A stretch of 64,000 nucleotides of DNA, from contig JAKBVZ010000018.1 of assembly GCA_021841005.1 (NCBI GenBank), forward strand, positions 52,929 through 116,928, given 5' to 3'. A program made the position numbers and the translations under genes. The first letter of the stretch is position 1. Every line of letters starts with the position of its first letter. This document shows positions 37,297 through 45,478 of the stretch, one piece after another. This DNA is from Actinomycetes bacterium (lineage in GTDB: Bacteria; Actinomycetota; Acidimicrobiia; Acidimicrobiales; JAMCPL01). A model generated the notes under the pieces. That model was not told the DNA's origin. It saw nothing but the letters and a program-made list of their open reading frames with translations, and searched no databases.

Positions 37297-39141
37297 TTAT
37301 TCTTGCTGCTCTTGTTGCTCTCGATAGTCCAGCAACTCCAGCCAGTAGTAGCCGTGGGACCCGAGCGTAACCGGATAACTTCCCTCGGTAATCACTGGAA
37401 ACGGTACCCTGCCCAACAATTCGATAGGCATCCAGCCTGCGTACTTAGCCAGTTCCAACTCAGCAGGCTGCGCAAAACGGGACAGATTGTGTATGCAAAG
37501 CACCGGATTCTCGACAGTCCTTACTTGCTGGTACGATTCATCGAAAAGTCGATCCGGGCCACCCGAACCCTGCGAAGTATCCGGGCCGTCTGGGCCACGT
37601 CCCGCCTGACCCCGCACTCCACTCCCACCACTTGTAGGGTTACCGGCGGACATCGCGGTAGCAGTGGCGGCAGGACTTCCAGGAGCACGGACATATGCGA
37701 ACACGGACGGATTGGCGCAACTGATGACATCCAGCGTACCCGTACCAAATACCGAGTACTGCTTGCGCACTTGGATCATCCTCCTCATCCAGTGCAGGAA
37801 GGAACTGGAGTTTCTCCTGGCTGACTCCACGTTTACCGCCTCATACCCGTATACTGGATCCATAACCGGTGGAAGGTAGAGCTGAGCAAAATCAGCTCTT
37901 GAAAAGCCGCCGTTGCGATCCGGGCTCCATTGCATGGGCGTACGCACAGAGTCCCGATCCCCCAGATACACATTGTCCCCCATCATCAGTTCGTCCCCGT
38001 AGTAAATGACCGGGCTGCCCGGCAACGAGAAGATCAGCGCCCAGAGTAATTCGGCCAACTGGTACTCATTCTGCAAGATGGTGGCAAGCCGGCGGCCTAT
38101 GCCTAGGTGCCGCCTCATACGCGGATCCCGTGAATATTCGGATACCAGTTCGTCTCTCTCCTCCTCCGTCACCTTCTCCAGTGTGAGTTCGTCATGGCTA
38201 CGCAAGAAAATCGCCCATTGGCACCCAGCAGGCAACTCGGGGGTTTGCGCAATGATCTCCGTAATGGGAAACCGCTGCTCACGCCTGACTGCAAGGAACA
38301 AGCGCGGCATCAGCGGGAAATGAAAACACATATCGCACTCATCACCTTGACCAAAATAGTCTACGAGATCAGCAGGCCACTGGTTAGCCTCCGCAAGCAG
38401 AACCCTCTTGGGTGAATATCCGTCAACCACCTTCCTGACTCTACGTAAAAGAGTGTGAACTGCCGGCAAATTTTCTCCGGTGGTGCCATCCGCCTGGAAA
38501 AGATACGGGACGGCATCCATGCGAAACCCGTCGAGCCCCATGTCCAGCCAGTACCGCACCACGTCCAGCATGGCCTGCACCACCTCTTCGTTCTCGTAAT
38601 TCAGGTCAGGCTGATGCGAGTAAAACCGGTGCCAGTAAAACTGCTCCCTCACGGGATCCCAAGTCCAATTGGAAGTTTCCGAATCGACAAAGATGACACG
38701 AGCTTCCGGCCAGCGTTTGTCATCGTCGCTCCATACATACCAATCGGCTTTTGGACCATTTCGCGATGATCTGGACTCGACAAACCATGGATGCTGATCC
38801 GACGTGTGGTTCATAACCAGATCGGCGATGACTCGGATACCCCTGGAATGTGCGCCATCGATGACTTCGATCAGATCGTTGACAGATCCAAGTTCGGGGT
38901 GGATGGACATATAGTCCGCGATGTCATACCCACCATCACGCATCGGTGAAGGATAGAATGGCAATAGCCAGAGACAATCCACACCCAGCCACTCCAAGTA
39001 CTCCAGTTTCGATTTCAGTCCCTGGAGATCGCCTATGCCGTCATTGTTTGAATCGAAATAGCCCCGCGTCAGGATTTCATAGAATACCGCCCTCCGGTAC
39101 CAGTCATCCGGTATAGCCGTCAGGTCAGCTTCATCGGACAT
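37297..39141 (-). CDS. treS: trehalose synthase (maltose-trehalose isomerase)
   Basis: 614 residues, a GH13 enzyme that interconverts maltose and trehalose. Motifs: WYRRAVFYEILTRGYFDSN, GVDCLWLLPFYPSPMRDGGYDIADY, DLVMNHTSDQHPWF, the nucleophile region DGFRMDAVPYLF, acid Glu in VLLAEANQWP, LRSHDELTLEKV, SPVIYYGDELMMGDN and TPMQWSPDRNGGFS. A Gly/Ser/Pro-rich insertion (about 495-545) breaks the C-terminal domain, and the tail ends QEQQE from simple repeats. The C-terminal kinase of TreS-Pep2 fusions is separate here, in the degenerate neighbour. The ATG at 39141 is preferred to a TTG two codons earlier. Confidence 0.95.
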   Translation of the reverse strand: MSDEADLTAIPDDWYRRAVFYEILTRGYFDSNNDGIGDLQGLKSKLEYLEWLGVDCLWLLPFYPSPMRDGGYDIADYMSIHPELGSVNDLIEVIDGAHSRGIRVIADLVMNHTSDQHPWFVESRSSRNGPKADWYVWSDDDKRWPEARVIFVDSETSNWTWDPVREQFYWHRFYSHQPDLNYENEEVVQAMLDVVRYWLDMGLDGFRMDAVPYLFQADGTTGENLPAVHTLLRRVRKVVDGYSPKRVLLAEANQWPADLVDYFGQGDECDMCFHFPLMPRLFLAVRREQRFPITEIIAQTPELPAGCQWAIFLRSHDELTLEKVTEEERDELVSEYSRDPRMRRHLGIGRRLATILQNEYQLAELLWALIFSLPGSPVIYYGDELMMGDNVYLGDRDSVRTPMQWSPDRNGGFSRADFAQLYLPPVMDPVYGYEAVNVESARRNSSSFLHWMRRMIQVRKQYSVFGTGTLDVISCANPSVFAYVRAPGSPAATATAMSAGNPTSGGSGVRGQAGRGPDGPDTSQGSGGPDRLFDESYQQVRTVENPVLCIHNLSRFAQPAELELAKYAGWMPIELLGRVPFPVITEGSYPVTLGSHGYYWLELLDYREQQEQQE

Positions 39142-39168
39142 TACCAACTACCGCTATCCATGCATCGG

Positions 39169-39975
39169 TCAGTGGCCGGAAAATTCCGCTTTGCCGGGAC
39201 CGTTCGACAAGAAAGACGTTACACCTGTGCGAGCGTCCTCGGTGGCAAACACCGCTTCGAACGCTTCGCGCTCCAATTCCAGACCGTCATCGAGGGCCAG
39301 AGCCATGCCTTGGTCCACGGCATGCTTGGCCAGAGCCTGTGCCGCAAGGGCCCCTCGTGCAAACTCCCTCGCCATCGACATCGCCGCATCCAGCACTTCC
39401 CCATCCGGTACGATCTTGTTAGCAAGACCGATCTGCAACGCTTCTTCCGCCCCCACGTGACGACCACTCAGGATCATCTCCTTTGCCCTGGATGCCCCGA
39501 TCAGCCGGGGAAGGCGCTGGGTACCGCCTCCTCCAGGCAGTATGCCAAGTCCTATCTCCGGTAAACCCATCTTGGCGGACTCGCCTACAACCCTCATATC
39601 ACAAGCCAATGCCAGCTCCAATCCCCCACCAAGCGCATAGCCGGTAATGGCCGCAATGACCACCCTCCCTATCGTGGCCAGCGTATTGCCAACCACATGA
39701 AAATTACCAACTATACGAGTAGGAGCCTCCGGATCGTCAAGATCCATCTCCGTGATGTCGGCCCCTGCGGAGAAGAGCCTAGTGCCTCCATACAGGACAA
39801 TCGCACCGGGCAGATCGTCGCTGAGCTCAGCGACGATATTCGCCAGATGCTCGAGCACGCTGCTGGACAGGGCGTTGGCCTTGGGTCTATTGAGCGTAAC
39901 CAGCGCCACATTACCCTCGACACGTTCAAGTAGGACAGGGGGAGTCTCTTCTTTATTTACGGTCATAATAGACAT
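39169..39975 (-). CDS. enoyl-CoA hydratase/isomerase family protein
   Basis: 268 residues of the crotonase fold. Typical segments are [20 protein letters not shown], the first oxyanion-hole strand [33 protein letters not shown] (oxyanion-hole Gly and catalytic Glu region) and [26 protein letters not shown] with the second Glu. The pattern suits a short-chain enoyl-CoA hydratase. It sits 19 bp after meaB on the same strand and so is probably co-transcribed with it and involved in acyl-CoA metabolism; the exact substrate cannot be read from sequence. Confidence 0.92.
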   Translation of the reverse strand: MSIMTVNKEETPPVLLERVEGNVALVTLNRPKANALSSSVLEHLANIVAELSDDLPGAIVLYGGTRLFSAGADITEMDLDDPEAPTRIVGNFHVVGNTLATIGRVVIAAITGYALGGGLELALACDMRVVGESAKMGLPEIGLGILPGGGGTQRLPRLIGASRAKEMILSGRHVGAEEALQIGLANKIVPDGEVLDAAMSMAREFARGALAAQALAKHAVDQGMALALDDGLELEREAFEAVFATEDARTGVTSFLSNGPGKAEFSGH

Positions 39976-39994
39976 GCTACTCTCTCGGCGGTAC

Positions 39995-40996
39995 TCAGTG
40001 AAGCACTGATTGCGACGCCTCGTGGATCAATCGCTCGGCCGCTTCATAAGGATCAACCTGGCCGGACTCTATGGCATCCACCAGTTGCGTGTAAGCTTCG
40101 CTCGCCCGTAACTTATCCACCTGTTGCGATATGCCTCCCTCCAGTACAAGGCTGAGTCCCCTCTCTGCCCGCTGCCTGCGTCTTGCGGCATACTCGCCAC
40201 TGTCGCTCAGATAAGCTCCATGACGTTCGATGGCCGACCACAACTCATCCACCCCTTCGCCACTGGAGGCCATGGTTTTCAGCACCGGCGGCCTCCAGGT
40301 CCCCTGCCGTAACTCGTATGCATCGTGAGCCATGTCCAGCATCTGCTCCAGGTCGCGGACCGACTCCCTCGCACCCGGGCGGTCAGCTTTGTTGACCACG
40401 AGTATGTCGGCTATTTCCAGGATGCCCGCCTTGTTTGCCTGTATTGAATCTCCCCACCCGGGATTGACGACGACTACAGTGGTATCGGTTGCAGAGGCAA
40501 CTTCGATCTCCACCTGTCCTACGCCTACCGTCTCTATAATTACTGGATCCATTCCAGCAGCTTCCAACAGCCTCATGGACTCTGGAACGGCTATCGACAA
40601 CCCGCCAAGATGCCCTCTACTGGCCATGGATCGTATAAACACTCCATCGTCACCAGCATGGCTCTGCATGCGTATCCGGTCACCCAGTATTGCTCCCCCG
40701 CTGAAAGGAGACGTTGGATCGACCGCGATGACTGCCACCTGATCCTTGCCGCCAGCCCTCGCAACCGTGACCAGCTTCTCCACCAGTGTCGATTTGCCCG
40801 CACCCGGAGCTCCGGTAATGCCAATGGTTTGAGCACGTAGATGTGAACGGTATGACACGCGAGCGACCTCGCCAGCGCTCTCCCCTCCGCGTTCCACCAT
40901 GCTCAGCATCCTGGCAAGAGAGAGGCGATCCCCTGCAAGCGCCCTGGACAGCATCTCCTCAGGAGTCACTGCAATACCGCGATCTGCTGCGGCCAC
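39995..40996 (-). CDS. meaB: methylmalonyl-CoA mutase-associated GTPase MeaB
   Basis: 333 residues of the G3E GTPase family. MeaB protects and gates loading of methylmalonyl-CoA mutase with adenosylcobalamin. Walker A GITGAPGAGKSTLVEKL, the AVDPTSPFSGGAILGDRIRM motif, IIETVGVGQVEIEVA (Walker B region) and ILVVNKADRPGA are clear, with a C-terminal dimerisation arm. No mutase gene is in the window. The N-terminus (start GTG at 40996) lies in a 38-bp sequence duplicated at the end of the upstream ThDP-enzyme gene; the ATG at codon 15 is an alternative start. Confidence 0.94.
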   Translation of the reverse strand: MAAADRGIAVTPEEMLSRALAGDRLSLARMLSMVERGGESAGEVARVSYRSHLRAQTIGITGAPGAGKSTLVEKLVTVARAGGKDQVAVIAVDPTSPFSGGAILGDRIRMQSHAGDDGVFIRSMASRGHLGGLSIAVPESMRLLEAAGMDPVIIETVGVGQVEIEVASATDTTVVVVNPGWGDSIQANKAGILEIADILVVNKADRPGARESVRDLEQMLDMAHDAYELRQGTWRPPVLKTMASSGEGVDELWSAIERHGAYLSDSGEYAARRRQRAERGLSLVLEGGISQQVDKLRASEAYTQLVDAIESGQVDPYEAAERLIHEASQSVLH

Positions 40997-41050
40997 TATG
41001 CCGCAGCCCGTGCCTGGACAGCATCTCCTCAGGAGTCACTGCAATACCGC
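40943..41050. repeat. 38-bp exact direct repeat at the meaB / ThDP-enzyme junction, offset 70 bp
   Basis: Copies at 40943-40980 and 41013-41050 are identical. One encodes part of the MeaB N-terminus; the other contains the last codons and TGA stop of the ThDP-enzyme gene. One gene's end must therefore derive from the other's coding sequence. The spacer contains the small palindrome GCGGCATAGTGGCCGC-type sequence, which also occurs near 42263. Confidence 0.95.
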
Positions 41051-42811
41051 CTCGATCAGATGAGGGCCTTCCGATGCCAGGGCGCTCTGCAGCGCTGCAG
41101 CAAATCCACCGGTGTCATTCACGCTCACCGCTTCCACTCCCATGGACCGGGCAAGCCCTACAAAATCCAGTGGCGGACCTGCGATACCAGTCAGCCCTGT
41201 CGAAGCTGGACCTGCCGCATCGATACCCAGCCTCTGCATTTCGATCTGAAGCAACCGGTACGAGCGGTTGGCCAGGATGATAGTCACAATATTTAGTGAC
41301 TCGCGCGCCTGGGTCCACAGCGCCTGGATGGTATACATTGAACTCCCATCGGCTTCCAGCGCTACCACACGGCGATCCGGACAAGCGATTGCGGCTCCCA
41401 CCGAGAGTGGGAGCCCCTGGCCGATCGCACCCCCTGACAGGCACAGCCAATCATGTCTCGGAGCGCCCGCGGAGTACAGGTATGCAAAGAGTCCTTCACT
41501 CAACCCCTCATCCACCACTATGGCGTTTTCCGGCAGCAGCCCGGCGAAAATGATACCCAGTTTCTCGCTGTCCAGTTTCCCGATCGGGGATGCATCCTTG
41601 CCGATCACGCTGCCAACCGGCATACTTGCGGGAGTCCGGCCAGTCTCTACGTCACCAGGCTGGGACACCAGTGCCGTTGCCGCTTCTTTAGTTTCATTGG
41701 AGTCTTCGGGTCTTATTGATTCTTCAGGTAATTTATCCCGCCCCGAGATCATCCCTTCAAGGCGAGTCAGCGCACCTTCCACGTCGTCCACACCAGATAT
41801 CAGATCGACGATATTGCAGCCCTGCGGCACGAGCGATGATGGCACACCCTCGTAAGCGAAGAACGACACCGGCTCAGGCAGGTCGACCAGTACAAGGTGA
41901 TCGATACCGGAAAGCTGATCTATCGCTATTTCGGGCAGGTAGCCAAGTCTGTCTACCACCGGAATCGATCCACCCCTCTCCATGCGAGCGGGCAGCACCT
42001 CAGCGAATATACGCGCACCAGTCATCGAGGCTATCCTCGCGGCTGCCCTTGTGGAACGCTCTCTGAGCGCACGACCGCCAAGCAGTATGCACGCACGGTT
42101 GCCAGCTCCAAGCATCTGCGCAACCTTATCGAGCAGGCCATCGTCCAGCGCGGTCCGGTGGATGTCCTCACGTAGGTCACGGCCTGTGCCAGCGCCTTCA
42201 GACTGTGTATCGCCCCACGATACATCTTGGGGAACCACCATGTCTGCTGCATGCACAGGCTGCCGCATAGTGGCCGCAACAGACCCCCACGATACATCTT
42301 GGGGAACCACCATGGTTGCAACCCTTCCCCCAAAGCGGTGGCTACCCCCGACGTGCCCAGCTGTCAGGGTCCATGAAACTACGTCATGAGCTATGGATTC
42401 CACCATTTCCGGAGCAGGTAGGACCACCACCTTGCCCGATACGCTTGCTGCGAGTTCAGCTATCTTGCACATCATGGTCAAGGGAGGATCGGAACTTAGG
42501 TGATAGGTTGCCTGATCCCCGACAATGCATATCACCGGGCTACCTGCCCTCCTGGCATTGTGCAGGTTGGCCAGCCCATTGGAAAGACCCGGCCCCAGAT
42601 GGAGCAAGGCAACGGCTGGCCTGCCAGCCATGCGCCCGTATCCATCCGCAGCACCAGTGGCCACTCCCTCGAAGAGGGTCAGTACTCCCCGCATACCTTC
42701 CACTGAATCGATGGCCTCCACCAGATGCAACTCGGAGGTGCCAGGATTTGCAAAGCACACCTCCACCCCCTTTGAAGCCAGAGCTGACATGAGCTTTTGA
42801 GCACCGTTCAT
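41036..42811 (-). CDS. thiamine-diphosphate enzyme, acetolactate-synthase-like (IlvB family)
   Basis: 591 residues. The Pyr domain starts MNGAQKLMSALASKGVEVCF with the catalytic Glu in VLTLFEGVATGAADGYGRMAG; the ThDP motif is ALEADGSSMYTIQALWTQAR ending ILANRSY (here A-D-G-S rather than G-D-G-S). The architecture and the short VCFANPGTSELHLVEAID start fit the acetolactate-synthase-like/benzoylformate-decarboxylase branch rather than true IlvB: no FAD or herbicide-site motifs stand out. The middle domain contains an in-frame duplication (MVVPQDVSWG twice). The C-terminal end EAVLQ lies in sequence shared with meaB. Substrate unknown. Confidence 0.85.
   Translation of the reverse strand: MNGAQKLMSALASKGVEVCFANPGTSELHLVEAIDSVEGMRGVLTLFEGVATGAADGYGRMAGRPAVALLHLGPGLSNGLANLHNARRAGSPVICIVGDQATYHLSSDPPLTMMCKIAELAASVSGKVVVLPAPEMVESIAHDVVSWTLTAGHVGGSHRFGGRVATMVVPQDVSWGSVAATMRQPVHAADMVVPQDVSWGDTQSEGAGTGRDLREDIHRTALDDGLLDKVAQMLGAGNRACILLGGRALRERSTRAAARIASMTGARIFAEVLPARMERGGSIPVVDRLGYLPEIAIDQLSGIDHLVLVDLPEPVSFFAYEGVPSSLVPQGCNIVDLISGVDDVEGALTRLEGMISGRDKLPEESIRPEDSNETKEAATALVSQPGDVETGRTPASMPVGSVIGKDASPIGKLDSEKLGIIFAGLLPENAIVVDEGLSEGLFAYLYSAGAPRHDWLCLSGGAIGQGLPLSVGAAIACPDRRVVALEADGSSMYTIQALWTQARESLNIVTIILANRSYRLLQIEMQRLGIDAAGPASTGLTGIAGPPLDFVGLARSMGVEAVSVNDTGGFAAALQSALASEGPHLIEAVLQ
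42213..42314. repeat. 30-bp exact repeat inside the ThDP-enzyme gene, offset 72 bp
   Basis: Copies at 42213-42242 and 42285-42314 are identical and in the same frame (72 = 24 codons), so the protein has MVVPQDVSWG twice. The length and offset match the gene-end repeats elsewhere in the window. Confidence 0.95.
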
Positions 42812-42990
42812 AGTGCAACCAAGTGTATTACCTATTGGCAGCGCCGGCATATCGACAGCTCACGCTTATGAAGCTCGTACGCCAGTAAGATGGTTCTTCC
42901 CAGGTCTACTGCATCATGGCAGCAGCTGTATTGCGCGGCCCACACTGCCCGAACATGACATAGCATAAGCGGCCTGCGATCTTTCCTCCG

Positions 42991-43015
42991 CTGGTTCACA
43001 CGCTCTGGTTCACAC
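42991..43015. repeat. 11-bp repeat at the end of the GlcD-like gene
   Basis: CTGGTTCACAC at 42991 and 43005; the second copy contains the stop codon (43010-43012). Another gene end with a local duplication. Confidence 0.75.
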
Positions 43016-44401
43016 TACGTTGCCCGGGCTGAGTATGCCCTTGGGATCAAGTGCCGACTTGATCCGGCGCATCAGATCAATCTCTACGGTACCCGTGAGA
43101 TCAAGGAAATCTTCTCTCTTGGCCTTCCCTATGCCATGCTCAGCCGAAACGTCACCGCCCAGTCCAATGCCCGTCCGCAGGAGCGCGCGTACCACATCGT
43201 GCCTTACGCGCTCATCGGGCTGGAAGATGGAAAGATGCACATTGCCGTCGCCGGCGTGCCCGCAGCCCACGACCAGCGAACTGAACTGCTCCGAAATAGC
43301 CGATACTGCTTCCATGAATTTCGACATCATGGACCTTGGCACCACCACATCCACTATGTCATCCGCTCCGTTCGCTTTGGCCATCCAATGAGCCTTGTCC
43401 CGAGCCTCCAGCAGTTTAGTGTCGGCGGTGGGCGGCAGTACATAGACATCCAGCGCTCCACTGCCGGCCACCATCCCTGAGATATCCTCCATGTCCTGGT
43501 CGACAAGAGCCTCTCTGTTGCCTTCCAGCACAATTACCAGGTATGCGCTACATCTGGCCTTCACGGAGTCTTCCACCCCGAGTTCAAGTCCTGCGTCTTT
43601 GGTGATCGCATCCATGGACAGCGCATCGATATATTCGAGCACAAGAGGCGCTACGCCCGATGACGTGATAAGAGGCACGATCCCAGCGGCCTCGGTCAAA
43701 TCATTGAAAGGAACGAGAAGCGTGGATCGATAACGCATCCTTGGTACGAGCCGCACTATGGCTTCGGTCACTATGCCCAAAGTTCCCTCTGAGCCGGTAA
43801 ACAATTGCGTGAGGTCATATCCGGAGGACCGCTTGAACACCTTGCCGCCTGTACGGATCACCTCGCCGGAACCAAGCACCACCTCAAGTCCTAGAACATG
43901 GTTTCTCGTCACGCCATACTTCACCGCCTGCATCCCTCCGGCATTTGTCGCAACCGTGCCGCCAAGTGATGCACCCTTCTCACCAATGACCACCGGGTAA
44001 GCCAGCCCATAGCTGCTGGTCATCTCGTCGAGCTCACTGAGCGTAACGCCCGGCTGCACCACAGCGACATTGTTCTCGGTATCCACCTCCAGTATCGAGG
44101 ACATCTTCTCCATAGACATCACCACTCCACCAGGAGCAGGGATACATCCACCTGCAAGTCCCGTTCCCGATCCCCTCGGAGTGACTGGGCAGCCCAATTC
44201 GCCAGCCACCTTCATGGCCGTTGACACTTCAGCAGTGGAACGAGGAAGGATCACCGCTACGGGCGCCTGCGGAGTGACTGCGTATGCCTCATCATGTGAA
44301 TAGTCAATGCCGGCAAGGTTTCCGGCCAGTACCCTGCCTTCCGGAAGCTTACCGGTAAATGCCGCAACTATATCGGCAGATGATATACTATCAGGATACA
44401 C
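43010..44401 (-). CDS. FAD-linked 2-hydroxyacid oxidase, GlcD-like
   Basis: 463 residues starting at a GTG with AAGGAGG 6 nt upstream. This is a vanillyl-alcohol-oxidase/PCMH-type flavoprotein. The FAD domain has VTPRGSGTGLAGGCIPAPGG and GEKGASLGGTVATNAGGMQAVKYG; the C-terminal substrate domain has VGCGHAGDGNVHLSIF and DVSAEHGIGKAKREDFL. Such enzymes oxidise D-lactate or glycolate and pass electrons to the membrane. GlcE/GlcF-type partners are absent here. The frame stays open upstream to 44452, but that part holds the hairpin and the ribosome-binding site. Confidence 0.92.
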   Translation of the reverse strand: MYPDSISSADIVAAFTGKLPEGRVLAGNLAGIDYSHDEAYAVTPQAPVAVILPRSTAEVSTAMKVAGELGCPVTPRGSGTGLAGGCIPAPGGVVMSMEKMSSILEVDTENNVAVVQPGVTLSELDEMTSSYGLAYPVVIGEKGASLGGTVATNAGGMQAVKYGVTRNHVLGLEVVLGSGEVIRTGGKVFKRSSGYDLTQLFTGSEGTLGIVTEAIVRLVPRMRYRSTLLVPFNDLTEAAGIVPLITSSGVAPLVLEYIDALSMDAITKDAGLELGVEDSVKARCSAYLVIVLEGNREALVDQDMEDISGMVAGSGALDVYVLPPTADTKLLEARDKAHWMAKANGADDIVDVVVPRSMMSKFMEAVSAISEQFSSLVVGCGHAGDGNVHLSIFQPDERVRHDVVRALLRTGIGLGGDVSAEHGIGKAKREDFLDLTGTVEIDLMRRIKSALDPKGILSPGNVV

Positions 44402-44418
44402 GCTGACCTCCTTTTTTT

Positions 44419-44441
44419 GCGCAAGCTGGCCCCACTTGCGC
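44419..44441 (-). promoter_or_regulatory. leader hairpin of the GlcD-like gene
   Basis: On the transcribed strand GCGCAAG, 9-nt loop, CTTGCGC, followed by AAAAAAAGGAGG. A TATAAT at 44457-44452 would start transcription near 44446, placing this 7-bp perfect stem just before the ribosome-binding site. It may be a repressor operator or a structure acting on translation. Confidence 0.5.
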
Positions 44442-44492
44442 CTAGGACCCAATTATATAGACTGCCGTGATCATGCTGGAACGCCACTGATG

Positions 44493-45077
44493 TCATCCTG
44501 TGGCTTTCTCGATGAACGCGCGGATGGCTGACGGATACAGCTTGCGCTCCACCTCCTTGATTCGTTCGTGCAACGATCCGGCGGTGTCACCCTCCAAGAC
44601 ATCGACAGCTCTCTGAGCCAGTATGGGACCGGCATCCACCTCCGGAGTAGCTATGTGCACTGTGCATCCCGTTACCTTCACTCCAGCCTTGAGCGCATCC
44701 TCCACGGCATGCCATCCAGGGAAGGCAGGTAGCAGCGCAGGATGGGTATTCAGGATTTTCCCGGGATATGCCTCGTATGCGCTTGACGCAAGGACCGTGC
44801 CAAAACCAGCCATGGCCACCACATCTGTATCGTAAGACTGCAACACTCTTACAAGCGTGCCCGTGTACCCCACCCTGTCGAAATCATTTCCGTACCCACC
44901 ATAATCATCCCGATTGAGCAGCACCGTCTTGATGCCCAATCCTCTGGCCACCTGGAGCGCACGGCAATCACGGTCACAAACCACAACAGCTACGTCGATG
45001 CCACTCCCTGCAATTGCCTCTAGGATGGTGCCCGTGCCTGACGCCAACACGGCAAGCCGGGATACGGCACTAATCAC
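44493..45077 (-). CDS. purN: phosphoribosylglycinamide formyltransferase
   Basis: 194 residues from a GTG. PurN transfers the formyl group from 10-formyl-THF to GAR in purine synthesis. Motifs: SRLAVLASGTGTILEAI (phosphate loop, T-G-T rather than the usual S-N), CDRDCRALQVA, VVAMAGFGTVL, the catalytic ILNTHPALLPAFPG (Asn and His) and TPEVDAGPILAQ (Asp). The frame extends upstream to 45104 with another start. It lies apart from the other purine genes of the window. Variation in the phosphate loop is worth noting, yet catalytic residues are intact. Confidence 0.92.
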   Translation of the reverse strand: MISAVSRLAVLASGTGTILEAIAGSGIDVAVVVCDRDCRALQVARGLGIKTVLLNRDDYGGYGNDFDRVGYTGTLVRVLQSYDTDVVAMAGFGTVLASSAYEAYPGKILNTHPALLPAFPGWHAVEDALKAGVKVTGCTVHIATPEVDAGPILAQRAVDVLEGDTAGSLHERIKEVERKLYPSAIRAFIEKATG

Positions 45078-45104
45078 CGTACCGCAACTGCACCTTCTGT
45101 ACAC

Positions 45105-45345
45105 CTAGCATGCTTACCATTGAATCATTCTACCTGGATCAGTGCGAACAGCCAGTTCGCGCCGGATTTTCAGTGCTACCGCCAACGCTGCGTTTACCTC
45201 GTAAACAGATGTGATAGAGGTGGATGCCGTTACTACTCCGTGGCCATTACCAGAAGCTCTGAATGCTGCTGCGGCCACTGCTCCGAGGTGCACAAGATCA
45301 ACATATAGTTTATGTAAAGTTGTGCAACTTAGTTGTGCAAACTGA
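45105..45345. other. intergenic region between purN and the MFS gene
   Basis: No convincing gene. One minus-strand frame (about 45130-45310) stays open and reads rather protein-like (GVVTASTSITSVYEVNAALA), but no family is recognised and no good start or ribosome-binding site is present. Two copies of GTTGTGCAA at 45319 and 45332, 13 bp apart, precede the MFS promoter and could be regulator sites. Confidence 0.4.
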
Positions 45346-45373
45346 TTGCATAATACTTCTCGCCGTGTATGAT
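45346..45373 (+). promoter_or_regulatory. promoter of the MFS gene
   Basis: TTGCAT at 45346-45351, a 16-bp spacer, TATGAT at 45368-45373. The start codon is 106 bp downstream, leaving a leader of about 100 nt. Two GTTGTGCAA boxes lie immediately upstream of the -35. Confidence 0.6.
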
Positions 45374-45478
45374 ATTAGGGATGCAAAGAAAGCACTACAT
45401 TTGTAATCATCCATATATTCCCAGCATATGCTCCGGCAGTGACGACTTCGCACGCTCGAACCTCGGGAGAAGAGTCCA

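Noticed and set aside
42258..42280. GCGGC-N6-GCCGC-type palindrome shared with 40985-41005 as a dispersed element
   Set aside because: Five-base arms and two copies only, one within a coding repeat; chance cannot be excluded.
45120..45308. Possible small gene upstream of purN
   Set aside because: Neither strand gives a frame with a start, ribosome-binding site and recognisable family; noted only as intergenic.
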